Positions 30,049-39,706 of a stretch of DNA of 64,000 bases are shown piece after piece. How positions within the stretch are numbered: the first letter of the stretch is position 1; each line of letters opens with the position of its first letter. The position numbers and the translations under genes were made by a program. The stretch covers positions 62,001 to 126,000 of the forward strand of contig NC_089465.1 of the NCBI RefSeq assembly GCF_029203305.1. The letters are read 5' to 3'. Below the pieces are notes generated by a model. That model did not search any database. It was not told the DNA's origin and saw nothing but the letters and a program-made list of their open reading frames with translations. Source of the stretch: Yamadazyma tenuis. Its lineage: Eukaryota; Ascomycota; Pichiomycetes; Serinales; Debaryomycetaceae.

Positions 30049-31818
30049 CTAATGATGGAATAAACGGATAGGATTTTCGACGTAGACAATGTCTTGGGAG
30101 TCGGCGGCGGCAAACACAGCCTTGTCCATGACAGACCCAGAAGGAGCGGCCACAAATTTGACCCCGGATCTGGCGGCTCTGTAAACGTTGTCTGGGAATG
30201 GGAAAAATGCGTCCGAAGATAATGCCACATTCTTGTTCTTGTTGATCCAATCTTGTTTCTCTTCAGCCGTCAAAGGTTCGGGCAACTCGGCGAACTTGGA
30301 CTCGTAATCACTTTTCTCGGGCTCGGTGGATGGGATTTGACCAGTGACAAATAAATCAATGGCATTGGACTTTTCAGGTCTTTTGACACCCTTGGCCCAT
30401 TTGAATGCCAACACTCTAGGATGTTGTCTCAACCACCAGTTGTCGGCCTTGTCACCAGCCAATCTGGTGCAGTGAATTCTGGATTGCTGGCCAGCACCCA
30501 AACCAATCACCATTCCATTTTTGGCATAACATACGGAATTGGACTGAGTGTACTTTAAGGCAATGGTGGCCACCGTCAAGTCCACAATTCCCTGTTCGGT
30601 CAATTCCTTGTTAGTCGACACGATTTCCTTGAACGATGAGCCCTTAATGATCGCATCGTTTCTCTTTTGTTGTAAAGTGATTCCGAACACCTGTCTGGAC
30701 TCCAAAGTATCAGGAGTGAAGTTGGGGTCAATCTGCAAAATACAGTACTTTCCGCCCTTCTTCTTCTTCAAGATGGCAAGTGCCTCCTTCTCATAGCCAG
30801 GAGCAATCACCCCGTCACTGACTTCCTTGGAGATGATCTGAGCAGTAGGTAAGTCGACAATGTTGGACAAGGCAATAAAATCACCAAACGATGACATTCT
30901 GTCGGCGCCTCTGGCCCTGGCGTAGGCGTTGGCCAATGGAGACAAGTTCTCGATGTCTTCGACAAAGTAAATTTTCTTCTCAACATCGCTCAATGGCAAC
31001 CCTACAGCGGCCCCAGCAGGAGAAACATGTTTAAACGAAGCAGCGGCCGGTAAATTCAACGAAGCAGACAACTCCTTGACCAAGGGCCATGAGTTCAATG
31101 CGTCCAACAAGTTGATATACCCGGGAGACCCAGCCAAGACCTTGAATGGCAAGTCGCCCTGGCTGACAAACGCTTGGGCTGGCTTCTGGTGAGGATTGGC
31201 CCCGTATCTCAAGGGCAATTGGCTGACGTTTTCCGAGTACTGCTTTCTGAAGAAGTCGGAGATGGCCACATCGTAGTCGGCGGTGTGCTCAAATGCCTTT
31301 AAAGCCAATCTGTTTCTAGTTTCAGCAGAGATCTCTCCCGACTTCAACTCTTGTAAAAACCCAGCATAGTCACTGGCATCCGATAAGATGGTGACACGCT
31401 TGTGGTTCTTGGCAGCGGCTCTCAAGAGGGTGACTCCACCAATGTCAATTTCTTCGACTGCTTCTTCAATGGTAACCGCCACCTTAGAAACGGTCTCCTT
31501 GAAGGGATACAAGTTACAAACGACAAAATCAACCTTTTCGATCCCCTGCAACTTGAGGTCGTGTTCGTCGCTTTCCAAATCCCGGGCCAAGATTCCTCCG
31601 TGAATGGCTGGGTGTAAGGTCTTGACCCTACCCCCTAACATTTCTGGAGCGTGGGTGATGGAGGAAACATCATCGACAGGGAAACCAGCTTCTCTCACCA
31701 ATTTGGCGGTTCCACCAGACGCGAGGATCCTGACGTTAGCGGCCACAAGGCCCTTAGCCAAGTCCAATAAGCCGGTCTTGTCGTAGACCGATAATATAGC
31801 GGTTTTACTGTAGCTCAT
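30049..31818 (-). CDS. ADE17: AICAR transformylase / IMP cyclohydrolase
   Basis: Bifunctional enzyme for the last two steps of purine synthesis, AICAR to FAICAR (10-formyl-THF donor) and then IMP. The 589-residue protein is very close to S. cerevisiae Ade16/Ade17 (591-592 aa). The N-terminal IMP cyclohydrolase has [19 protein letters not shown] and [17 protein letters not shown]. The transformylase domain has the catalytic [13 protein letters not shown] and [12 protein letters not shown]. The C-terminus is [13 protein letters not shown]. Only one copy is in view, so the 16/17 suffix is conventional. Two TGACTC boxes upstream suit Bas1/Gcn4 control. Confidence 0.97.
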   Translation of the reverse strand: MSYSKTAILSVYDKTGLLDLAKGLVAANVRILASGGTAKLVREAGFPVDDVSSITHAPEMLGGRVKTLHPAIHGGILARDLESDEHDLKLQGIEKVDFVVCNLYPFKETVSKVAVTIEEAVEEIDIGGVTLLRAAAKNHKRVTILSDASDYAGFLQELKSGEISAETRNRLALKAFEHTADYDVAISDFFRKQYSENVSQLPLRYGANPHQKPAQAFVSQGDLPFKVLAGSPGYINLLDALNSWPLVKELSASLNLPAAASFKHVSPAGAAVGLPLSDVEKKIYFVEDIENLSPLANAYARARGADRMSSFGDFIALSNIVDLPTAQIISKEVSDGVIAPGYEKEALAILKKKKGGKYCILQIDPNFTPDTLESRQVFGITLQQKRNDAIIKGSSFKEIVSTNKELTEQGIVDLTVATIALKYTQSNSVCYAKNGMVIGLGAGQQSRIHCTRLAGDKADNWWLRQHPRVLAFKWAKGVKRPEKSNAIDLFVTGQIPSTEPEKSDYESKFAELPEPLTAEEKQDWINKNKNVALSSDAFFPFPDNVYRAARSGVKFVAAPSGSVMDKAVFAAADSQDIVYVENPIRLFHH

Positions 31819-31880
31819 TTGTGAAGGTGTAGAGAGAAGAAAAAATTGCGGTGATTTTCAGGGAGCGATTAAATTGGCTG

Positions 31881-31895
31881 GAGTCAGAAGAGTCA
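31881..31895 (-). promoter_or_regulatory. Two TGACTC boxes upstream of ADE17
   Basis: GAGTCA on the plus strand at 31881-31886 and 31890-31895 (TGACTC toward the gene), 63-77 bp before the ADE17 start. TGACTC is the core of Bas1-Pho2 and Gcn4 sites that control purine genes in S. cerevisiae. Its use in this species is inferred. Confidence 0.5.
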
Positions 31896-32077
31896 AAACT
31901 GGGGAATCAATAAAGAGGATTTGATGCTTGATATAGTCACCACCCATATATCCGACTCATACCATACTATCATCCGGCCCCTATTTCTACTCTACTACAA
32001 TTTTTCTTATCAGCTGGTCGCATGCATTCAACAATATCTCTATATACTCTGCAAACCATACCTCATCCACCCAGAGA

Positions 32078-32692
32078 TTACTTTCTGTATCTCCACAAAG
32101 ACAAGGTGTTGTGCTTCTTCCAGGTGTGGTATCTACCGGCCTTGGTCTTGTTGTACAAGTGACCCTTGTTGATACCTCTGGACTTCTTACCAGCGGAGGT
32201 GAGACCTCTAGCTTCTCTGTGCTTGTGCACTGGGTTGGCAATCCAGTTGTATCTGGCATCTCTTCTGATGGCCTTGTGTTGAGGGTCCACCAAAATGACT
32301 TCAAAGTACTTGTAGGTGGAGTCCTGGTTAACCCAGTAAGAGTTCAACACTCTCAAGTTAGCAGCTTTTCTACCGACTCTGTCTTCAGCAATGGTTCTCA
32401 AAGATCTTTGGTATTTCAACTGAGAGACACCTTCGTTGGTTGGCTTACCGTAAGTGGCACCCTTTCTGACAGGTCTCTTTCTGTTACCTCTTCTGACTCT
32501 AATTCTGAAGATGACGAATCCTTGCTTGGCCTTGTAACCCAACTTTCTGGCCTTTTCAGGTCTAGAAGGCTTGGAGGCTCTGTGGATCACATTCTTTTGT
32601 CTGAATTCCCAACATCTGACTCTGTACAAGAATCTCATGACATCGGATTGCTTCTTTCTTTGCAACTCTTCTAAGTATTTGTAGGCACCCAT
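32078..32692 (-). CDS. RPL15: 60S ribosomal protein eL15
   Basis: Large-subunit ribosomal protein of 204 residues, full length for the family. It runs from [20 protein letters not shown] through [18 protein letters not shown] and [18 protein letters not shown] to [19 protein letters not shown]. There is no intron, as in S. cerevisiae RPL15A/B. Codon choice is strongly biased, typical of ribosomal protein genes. An antisense open frame of 187 codons is a by-product of that bias. A near-perfect AT palindrome (TTGAAAAA-T-TTTTTCAA) lies at 32730-32746, 38 bp upstream. Confidence 0.97.
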   Translation of the reverse strand: MGAYKYLEELQRKKQSDVMRFLYRVRCWEFRQKNVIHRASKPSRPEKARKLGYKAKQGFVIFRIRVRRGNRKRPVRKGATYGKPTNEGVSQLKYQRSLRTIAEDRVGRKAANLRVLNSYWVNQDSTYKYFEVILVDPQHKAIRRDARYNWIANPVHKHREARGLTSAGKKSRGINKGHLYNKTKAGRYHTWKKHNTLSLWRYRK

Positions 32693-34211
32693 ATTTGATA
32701 GTGTGTTTTAGTTAGTTGAAAAATTTACCTTGAAAAATTTTTTCAACTGTGGTCGCGCATCGTGAGTCGGTGTGTCACTACCATATCGCTAGGTGGCGTG
32801 CTGGATACTGCGCACGGCATGCGTAATTCTGGGCCGCTTCTGTTTCCCCACCCCTTTTTTTTCGCCGGTTGTTACCTCCGTCCATCCCGATGCCGGCAGG
32901 TGTCATCAAAATTATTATGATTCGACCCTTCTTATTGTTAACGTGGGGCTAACTCGTCTCCTTTTTTAAACGCCGAACAGGCTCGCTCGCACTAGTCCTC
33001 TCGTTTATCTAAACTCGCAGAATTAATACCCTTCTGAAAGGCAACAGGGTACATGTGAAAATTGGATTTTAGGTTGTTGACCCAAAAAATTATACTTTCC
33101 AGGCTTAAGTTAAAGTTATCCCCTGGTAAATTTAAGAGGAGATTTTGTTACCTTTTCAACTGGCATTTTAATAAACATATCATCCTATCTATTGTTTAAC
33201 GTAAATACCCCCCTTGCCGCACATATGGCTCAACAACATAACAATGTAATGCACAATTAAAAATAGGGTGCGCTCGCAATTTTAGATGTGCTGGATTCTA
33301 GTGCATGGAAGTGGGAACACCTTTATTATCGGGCAGTGTTTTTCTTTTTGTTTGTTTTGGGGATTTAGAAGCCCATAAGCAAAACCCAGCCTTAGATCTA
33401 GTTTGGGAAGCCATACGCCGGCATCGATGCCGTCAAGCAAATTGTGTATCCACTAATTTCAAGTGACATGGTCAAAAACCAGATCTATTACTGGGTTCCG
33501 GATCCAAAATAAACAGTTACAAAATAACGAGTCGTGCAGTCTTCTAGAATCCCTCTCCTTTTCCTCGAAGATCTCCTTCGAACAATAAAAACTTTTTTTT
33601 CACCGGTAGCGGCCCCTGCAAGGCCAAGAGGTATTCCTGTTTGTGCAGGTTTATAAATGAGGAGGCAGCGGAATCGGCATCCTCATGGCAATTGGCAATT
33701 GGCAACCATATGGATGATAGGCCCCTTAATATCATCAAAACTACAAACTTATCCTCTTCTTCTAGGTATCCTTATTGAATTGTTTTCGATCTCTTACCCC
33801 CTTACTATATTTTTGGGCCTCTAACAACTTTAGGCTAGTCGGCCGGTTACGAATCTCAGAGTCGAGCCCGGACACGATATGCAAGAGAACCCCCTCAGGA
33901 TTTCCACTACAGCAATATTGTTTCGTTTATGCATGAAAATTTCAAACATGACCATTTTCTGTGTGGATTATCCAGTTAATGCGGGTGCACCTATTTTAGA
34001 CTTTCTGATTAAACAACTTCAATTAAAACGGTTAAACCAGCTAATACCAAATACGTACTTTGTGAAAAAAAAAACTATATAATCAACTGCTAAACCCCAA
34101 CTTTATCCACTTTTTTCTCCAACCACTCTACTTTAACTTAAGCTTACTTCGGTTTGTAATTGACTCCCTATCTACCTTGTTTCCAAAGTGAGCGTCTTCG
34201 ATACAAAGATA
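32693..34211. other. 1.5-kb intergenic region upstream of the first C2H2 gene
   Basis: No gene is supported. The left 300 bp is the RPL15 promoter with a pyrimidine-rich tract near 32850. The rest is AT-rich. It has a TTGGCAA-type 7-bp direct repeat (three copies, 33686-33707), a TTCTAGAA dyad at 33541 and A/T runs near 34070. Two short open frames (33544-33738 minus, 33879-34082 plus) show no recognisable protein features. It is probably an extended regulatory region for the 34212 regulator. Confidence 0.6.
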
Positions 34212-35024
34212 ATGAAGCATGAGGAGGAGTACTTCAAACTAGAAAAAGAAGAGGAGTACTTCGACTGGGGATTGGAACAGATCTTTGACCAACACATAGC
34301 CGACCCTCAACACCCCCTGCTACCCCCCGACCACCCCCCACTACAAACAAGTGCTGAATTATACCGTCCATTTGATCGGCTTCCAGAGCCACATCAAACC
34401 TCCAATTACTGGACACCCCAACGTCCACTCCACCAACCTCCACATCAATCGGTTTACACGACGGTGCCGGTAGATATCCATCGTGAGCTGGTACCGTTTA
34501 TAACGGTACCGCCGCCGCCGGGGCCCATGTCGTCACACGGATCGATGCCGGCCCCAGCCTCAGCACCTTCGTCGATTTCCCACCCCAGTGGCTACACGGG
34601 CTTTGCATACCCCGGCCTCACCTCGATGGTGAATGCCAACAGTGATATGGTGATGCCCAAGGTAGAGGCACAGTTTGTGGACCGAACCACTTGTACAGTG
34701 TGTGGAAAGCGCATCACCAGAGATATGGGTAGGCACATGCGGACACACCACCCGGATCCACGATTCAAGTGCATATTCCCCAGAGAAGAATGTGATCACA
34801 AGCTGCAGAGATTTAACCGGCCTTATGATTTCAAAAAGCACTTGATGAATAAACATTTTCACTTCGATAACTCGCTGGTGAAAAAATCTCACAACTTACT
34901 GAACAAGCTTAATCAGTGGGGAAACTGTGCTTGTGGTAAGAGATTTTTGTCCAACGAGTGGCTAGACCACCACATCCTCACCAAGGACGCATCGGAGCTT
35001 TGTTCGTTGTTACGACGTCCATGA
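34212..35024 (+). CDS. C2H2 zinc-finger regulator A, 270 aa (paralogue of 37206-38846)
   Basis: Probable DNA-binding regulator. The first ATG in the frame is at 34212. The N-terminus is Glu/Tyr-rich (EEEYFKLEKEEEYFDW), followed by a His/Pro-rich low-complexity linker. The C-terminal 110 residues hold the zinc-binding part. A C2H2 finger is CTVCGKRITRDMGRHMRTHH. An atypical finger begins FKCIFPREECDHK and ends NRPYDFKKHLMNKHF. A final Cys/His motif is GNCACGKRFLSNEWLDHHIL. The organisation (two fingers, then GxCxxC...WLxHHI) resembles yeast Stp1/Stp2-type factors, but closer identity is not claimed. The same block, in the same order, is found in the next gene downstream. Confidence 0.8.
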   Translation: MKHEEEYFKLEKEEEYFDWGLEQIFDQHIADPQHPLLPPDHPPLQTSAELYRPFDRLPEPHQTSNYWTPQRPLHQPPHQSVYTTVPVDIHRELVPFITVPPPPGPMSSHGSMPAPASAPSSISHPSGYTGFAYPGLTSMVNANSDMVMPKVEAQFVDRTTCTVCGKRITRDMGRHMRTHHPDPRFKCIFPREECDHKLQRFNRPYDFKKHLMNKHFHFDNSLVKKSHNLLNKLNQWGNCACGKRFLSNEWLDHHILTKDASELCSLLRRP

Positions 35025-35542
35025 AGGTATTTTTTAAATTTTTAGGGTCTTGTATAGTGTAGAATCAACAATTGTATGGTATTAACCGATGTAAATGCAT
35101 CGAATCACCACAGCGAATGACATCCGAGAGATTACAGATATGTATAATACCGGAGTTATTTGACACGGCGAATCTTACTGGTGGTTTTACCAATCCATTA
35201 TGTTTGACGGAAAATCTGGTGAGGCTCTCGATGCATCTGCCCCATGTCGGACTTTCCTCATTGTGCACGGAACTTATGACATGAAATTCGGATTGTTATA
35301 CCATACTTCGTGAGGCACTAATATGAGACTCTCGTTGCATTATCGCGACTCTCGTCACATAAAAATGAGGTTGTTACCCCCATATTGAAATGAAATTAAT
35401 TTCCTTCGTCTACAATTATTGAGTCTCGAACAATAGAAAAAAACTCTGCTTAATTAAACCGGACCCTCGCTGCATGAAGGTCGTAGGCTAAACAAAAATA
35501 ACACAATAAAATAGTAAAAGAACAGCCCCTCATGCCGTCCGG

Positions 35543-35621
35543 GAAGGTTCCCGATATCCGCTGGAACAAACGAAGCTTCCCTGGGTCTATTCTTTTACCC
35601 CTGGAACTAAATCTTCTGGAA
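35543..35621. promoter_or_regulatory. Cluster of heat-shock-element-like dyads
   Basis: GAAGGTTC at 35543-35550, GAAGCTTC at 35572-35579 and TTCTGGAA at 35614-35621 each fit the Hsf1 half-site pair GAAnnTTC or TTCnnGAA. All three fall within 79 bp. The first is centred in a longer palindrome (CGGGAA-GG-TTCCCG). The nearest supported gene start is about 1.6 kb to the right, so what they would regulate is unclear. Confidence 0.35.
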
Positions 35622-36512
35622 CCCACAAAAGAAGCTTAAACTTGAGCGAGGCGGTTTGAGGTGCAAATGTAGATGGAAGCTCCCGAGGTTACTTTGAGTC
35701 GCGAACATTAAAGTTTGGTAGGAAATGGAAGGTGCAGTGGTATTGGTTGTACGAGATATGATTCCAAAAATAGGAGGAGAGTTATTGGTTTATTTCGTAA
35801 ACCAATTAAAAACACGACAATAGGATCTGAAGGGGGAAACACCACATTGTTTCTTGTTGGACATTGCAGTAATACCTATGCGGCCAGGTTTTTTGCGGCC
35901 TATTGTGATTCGTGCGGCATCATGTACAGTATGCTAAACGGCAATCCTGCTTGGAATCTTCCTACGATACTGGGGGTCTGTCCTATCAGGAATTCTTCTG
36001 CATATGTGGCGTACTTCGCACTGGAATTATAAATTATCGGAGTAATTAAAGTGATTCCGGCAATTTGTCAGACGGCGACCTAAGTCAGCTGATATAGTTT
36101 GGCCGAACATAACATTATTCCATACTCAAAATTAGCATTTACCTAGATGTATGAGGCGAATCGACACCGCTCAGGGCCTTCTTAATCGTCATATATCAAT
36201 TATCCACGAAAGTATTCCCGAACAATAGAAGGGGGTGGTTGGTAAGGCATTTGTAAATAGCCAGGTTTGTTTAGATTTCTTAGTTAAAGACAATTAACTA
36301 AAAATACAATTTTAGTGAATTGTGAATTTTTTTTTTTTTTTTTCATTGGAGGAAAAACTTTTCTGTCTATGGCCTGTTTCCAATGCACGAGAACCTCTGG
36401 AAATTGCGTTGTCAACAAAAGATGACTATCTTCGGGCCGCTTTTAATGCGTCTGATTGTGTTTCTTTTGTGTAGACGAGCGATCGACTTGAGTCACTTGT
36501 TTTTGTGGAGTT

Positions 36513-36701
36513 ATGGAGAAGGTAATCAAACTGGAGAAAAAAACACATGCAAACCATTTCGATACCGACCATTTCGATACCGACCATTTCAATGAAGACC
36601 ATTTCAATGAAGACCATTTCATTGGGTGCATGGGTCAATTTGCTAGGCATTTGATGGTGTATTCTTTGGGTATATGGAGCAAAACGCTGGAGCGTCCATG
36701 A
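36513..36701 (+). CDS. Doubtful 62-codon ORF with pentapeptide repeats
   Basis: Starts with ATG (MEKVIKLEKK) and encodes a tandem pentapeptide block of the type HF-D/N-T/E-D (HFDTDHFDTDHFNEDHFNED) at about residues 15-35, from an exact 15-bp DNA repeat. The last third reads through the dispersed TGGGTGCATGGGTCA element. There is no homology I recognise and no promoter features beyond AT-richness. It may be a by-product of the 15-bp repeat, or a young gene. Confidence 0.2.
   Translation: MEKVIKLEKKTHANHFDTDHFDTDHFNEDHFNEDHFIGCMGQFARHLMVYSLGIWSKTLERP
36553..36620. repeat. 15-bp tandem repeat, about 4.5 copies
   Basis: Units start at 36553, 36568, 36583, 36598 and 36613. Copies 1-2 are ACCATTTCGATACCG and copies 3-4 are ACCATTTCAATGAAG, with a partial fifth. 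Pairwise identity within each pair suggests two successive duplication steps. The repeat abuts the dispersed motif at 36623. Confidence 0.9.
36623..36637 (+). repeat. Copy of the dispersed motif, TGGGTGCATGGGTCA
   Basis: Followed by ATTTG...TTGATGG, then TGTATTCTTTGGG and AAAACGCTG. These echo flanks of the array at 4817-4907 (AATTGATGG, TGTATTCTTTG, AGAACGCTG), so this is a diverged copy of a longer element. Confidence 0.7.
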
Positions 36702-37205
36702 CCCGATGTCCCCCATCTATGTGTATGTGTATTTGTGGCGTCAACTAATATTGTACTCATCACGAGTGTCACGGTGAACCCAGAGACAGGTGCGGATTTA
36801 GATGCAATTTGAGGTTCGAGTTTAGGCGATATTTCCTGCCATTTTGCAACCATCAGCCGCCGCAACTGATGTGGATGACAGACCCAAGAGATGCTTGGCA
36901 TTAGTACCCCCGTGTCGTCACTGCTGGTGGAAGGTGGTTTGGTACGTGCACGCTGGCTCAAAATGAACCACAATGTAGGTGGTTTAGGGGTTCACTCTAC
37001 CCAAAATCTCCCATTAGTTCTCCTAGTGCCTGCCACCATCATGTAGACCAACTCCTTGTGGCTACCACCACCCAATTCTTAACCTGTCGCCGTCTAGAGG
37101 ATTCTGGCATTGGAATTGAAGGTGCGAGGGCGTGCGCACCCAATCTCCATCCCATTCTCACTTCAGTCGCACTCCAAAACAAGTCAAGGGTTTAATGAAC
37201 GCATC

Positions 37206-38846
37206 ATGGGAGATTTCCACCATAATGATATAGATAGCGATTTCAGCAAAATCTACGATCAGCACTTCTACAACTCGCAATACTATGACTACTTGAGCTT
37301 ACAACAACAACGGAGTCCCGTACGTAACTCCCCAGACGACGGGCTTCCTCCCACTGTCACTCACCACCAACAGCAACCATATTCCAACGACGACCATGCC
37401 CTTTTTTCCCATCCACAAAGCCTCCAGTTGGGGGTCACCGACACTCACGACGAGGTTCCGGACCTCGCTGCCGCTGCTCCTACCAATTTTGTTCCCGTGG
37501 GTCCTGTGCCGTCGTCACTTTTTTCCTCCAACTTATCGGAAAGCGCCTACAAGCGCAGACTTAGCGCCGAAGACGGCATCAAATATAAGAAAGAGGTTGT
37601 TCCGGTGGCGGTGCGGCAAATCAAGCCGGTTCGCCAAAACTCCAATCCTTCTCTCAAGCGTAAAGGCCGGCCCGACTTGATGAAGTCTTATTCCTACACA
37701 TCTCCCTCCACAAATGCTGCCAGCACGTCGGTGGGCTCCTCCCAGTCCGTGGTGCCTGGGTCCTCTGGCGCTGGCGCTGGTGCTCCTTCTGCCGCCACTT
37801 CCTCGGGTCCCGGCAGTAAGAAACCAAACTTTCACCTCAACTTAGACCAGCTCAAGAACTCCTCCGTGACATCCTTCGACTCGACGTATACCACCACCCC
37901 GACGTCCAACTCGCACTATCCTAACCATAATCTCGTAATCCATGATTATGACCTCAATCTCGATAAAGAGCTAGAGACTATCACTCCTGGGATGAAACCC
38001 CCTGGTACCAATGAGAACGACTACTTTGACGAATTTTTTATGCCTTCCAACTTCGACGGTCCGGAAGACTTGGGTACCGCCAACGACTTGAATGGGATTA
38101 ATTTTGACTTGTACGATAAGGAATACTATCACAAACCAGAAGATCATGTGTACAAAGAGGACGTGAACTATCGTGACAGAACCCACTACCATGAACAAAA
38201 GCATTACCATGAACAAGAGCACTACCATGACCACGACACTCACCACGATAACCCCGAGCATGAGGCTTCCGACGGCTACAATTCCCAATTCCCTGCTTTT
38301 AATCCCAATAGTCTTCATCACGACAATCACGATCACTCAGAATCCTACAACAAGTCACCCAGCACACCCATGTCCAACAGCCTGGAATCAAAGTCACCTG
38401 CGCTCATCAAGTCGTCATCCAACCAGAGCATTTCATCGATGAACTCTGCTTCTTCTGCCAAGGACAAGTCCAAAAAGAAGAAGCTACCCAAAGGTGCAAC
38501 ATGTAACATCTGTGGAAAATTCATCTCCCGGGACTTGTCTCGGCATCTTCGTATCCACGACGATGTGGGACGATTTCGGTGTGTGTTTCCAGGTCATTGC
38601 AGCCATAAAACCGGTAAGTTTAACAGGCCTTACGACTACAAGAAACACTTGCTTCACTTTCACTTTGAATTCGATGAGAAGCTTGGCAAGACCGCCACAA
38701 ACTTGACCGACAAGTTACCGTTGATGGGGAATTGTAAGGCATGTAATTACCGTGGTAAAGCCCAGGATTGGCTTGATGGTCATGTGTTAACAGGAGATGA
38801 GAGACTGAGATGTCGGTTCGTGTCGCGAGATGCTAATCACCATTGA
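37206..38846 (+). CDS. C2H2 zinc-finger regulator B, 546 aa (paralogue of 34212-35024)
   Basis: Probable transcription factor. The start is the first ATG in frame (MGDFHHNDIDSDFSK). The long N-terminus is disordered and rich in Ser, His, Asn and Gln, with a basic patch (NPSLKRKGRPDLMKSYSYTS, about residues 160-180). A His/Glu repeat lies near residue 320 (HYHEQKHYHEQEHYHDHD), from an 18-bp DNA repeat. The C-terminal zinc block is CNICGKFISRDLSRHLRIH, then FRCVFPGHCSHKTGKFNRPY, YDYKKHLLHFHFEF and GNCKACNYRGKAQDWLDGHV. The spacing is the same as in the upstream paralogue, including the NRPYD(F/Y)KKHL core. The Stp1/2-like organisation is suggestive only. The 2.2-kb upstream region hints at complex control. 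Confidence 0.85.
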   Translation: MGDFHHNDIDSDFSKIYDQHFYNSQYYDYLSLQQQRSPVRNSPDDGLPPTVTHHQQQPYSNDDHALFSHPQSLQLGVTDTHDEVPDLAAAAPTNFVPVGPVPSSLFSSNLSESAYKRRLSAEDGIKYKKEVVPVAVRQIKPVRQNSNPSLKRKGRPDLMKSYSYTSPSTNAASTSVGSSQSVVPGSSGAGAGAPSAATSSGPGSKKPNFHLNLDQLKNSSVTSFDSTYTTTPTSNSHYPNHNLVIHDYDLNLDKELETITPGMKPPGTNENDYFDEFFMPSNFDGPEDLGTANDLNGINFDLYDKEYYHKPEDHVYKEDVNYRDRTHYHEQKHYHEQEHYHDHDTHHDNPEHEASDGYNSQFPAFNPNSLHHDNHDHSESYNKSPSTPMSNSLESKSPALIKSSSNQSISSMNSASSAKDKSKKKKLPKGATCNICGKFISRDLSRHLRIHDDVGRFRCVFPGHCSHKTGKFNRPYDYKKHLLHFHFEFDEKLGKTATNLTDKLPLMGNCKACNYRGKAQDWLDGHVLTGDERLRCRFVSRDANHH

Positions 38847-39000
38847 ATTTTCTTTCGGGCTGGTCACCGCTAGAAACTATGTATATGTGTTACAAAGGAA
38901 ATAATGTACTTTATGTCTTAAGGATACTTTTAGGTATTCTTCACCACCTCGTAAGGCTGCAATTTTTGTGCGAGTCAATTATGCGACCCAACTTTCACCT

Positions 39001-39008
39001 TGAGCAAA
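39001..39008 (-). promoter_or_regulatory. Mac1-type copper-response element upstream of the copper transporter
   Basis: TTTGCTCA on the minus strand fits the yeast CuRE consensus TTTGC(T/G)C(A/G) exactly. It lies 99 bp before the transporter ATG. Mac1 induces high-affinity copper uptake under copper shortage. Only one box was found, whereas S. cerevisiae genes normally have two. Confidence 0.5.
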
Positions 39009-39106
39009 TTTGTTTACCGCTTTGACGCTGCAACCTTTAAATACACCAGAGGTTCCGCCAATGGGTTTTTTCACAATTTTTATCCCCCTATAACACCAAC
39101 TTCAAG

Positions 39107-39706
39107 ATGAATATGCATATGATGACAGAGGCCTCCTCGTCGACCATGGACATGGCATCCTCTACTAGCATGGCATCTTCCACCGCATCCTCAACCTCAG
39201 ACTCTATGGACATGGATACAATGCACAGATACTTCACAACTGCCTACAACGGCTACCCGGTGTTGTTCAAAGGTCTCAAGGCCAAGAACGGTGGTGAGGT
39301 GTTTGGCATTTTTTTGTTGGTCTTTTTTGTGGCAGTATTCACCAAGTTTCTTGAATTTGCCAGAAGCTATATGGAGCAGAAAGTATGGGTATCACCTGTT
39401 GATCGGCACCTTTACACTGACTCGGAGAGCGATGGAAAAAACCTTGTTACCGAGTCCACTGGTCAAATTGCTAGAGTCTCTGTCTCTGGAAGCATTCCCT
39501 CCATGTTGGTTCGGAATGCCATAAGGCTCATCTTGATATTCTTGCCCGAGATGTTTGGCTTTGCATTGATGTTGGTGGCCATGTCGTTCACGTTGGTTTA
39601 TTTTTTTGCAGTTGTGTCTGGTTTGACAGTAGGCAAGTTTATTTTTGAACGACTTGGCTCTCGATTGCACATGGTTCCAATTCCCACATTGGCCCATCAT
39701 GGTTAG
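39107..39706 (+). CDS. CTR1: Ctr-family copper transporter
   Basis: High-affinity Cu(I) importer forming a trimeric plasma-membrane pore. The 199-residue protein has a Met/Ser-rich extracellular N-terminus (MNMHMM, MDMA, SMDMDTMHRYF) that gathers copper. TM1 is GIFLLVFFVAVFTKFLEFA. TM2 holds the MxxxM selectivity motif (ALMLVAMSFTLVYFF). TM3 has the GxxxG packing motif (GLTVGKFIF). It is shorter than Candida albicans Ctr1 (about 250 aa), and paralogue assignment among fungal Ctr proteins is tentative. A vacuolar Ctr2 role is less likely given the Met-rich N-terminus and the upstream CuRE. Confidence 0.85.
   Translation: MNMHMMTEASSSTMDMASSTSMASSTASSTSDSMDMDTMHRYFTTAYNGYPVLFKGLKAKNGGEVFGIFLLVFFVAVFTKFLEFARSYMEQKVWVSPVDRHLYTDSESDGKNLVTESTGQIARVSVSGSIPSMLVRNAIRLILIFLPEMFGFALMLVAMSFTLVYFFAVVSGLTVGKFIFERLGSRLHMVPIPTLAHHG

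Larger units (their letters stand above)
35025..37205. other. 2.2-kb gene-poor region between the two C2H2 genes
   Basis: The longest gap in the window. It contains a cluster of three heat-shock-element-like dyads (35543-35621), a T17 tract (about 36327-36343) and a 15-bp tandem repeat inside a 62-codon ORF (36513-36701). A diverged copy of the dispersed TGGGTGCATGGGTCA element (36623-36637) follows. An open frame at 35715-36032 has no ATG in its first 70 codons and is not called. No terminal repeats or transposase-like sequence were seen. The right end is the promoter of the second C2H2 gene. Confidence 0.6.

Noticed and set aside
32111..32674. Antisense open frame (187 codons) across RPL15
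   Set aside because: A by-product of ribosomal-protein codon bias; no recognisable domain.
32900..34000. tRNA gene suggested by GATTCGACCC (B-box-like) near 32930
   Set aside because: There is no matching A-box or cloverleaf at the right distance; a covariance-model scan would be decisive.
35715..36032. Open frame of 105 codons between the two C2H2 genes
   Set aside because: There is no ATG in the first 70 codons and nothing recognisable. A decayed gene cannot be excluded, so it is mentioned only here.
35025..37205. Retrotransposon or LTR in the gene-poor region
   Set aside because: I looked for TG...CA terminal repeats, gag/pol-like frames and target duplications, and saw none.
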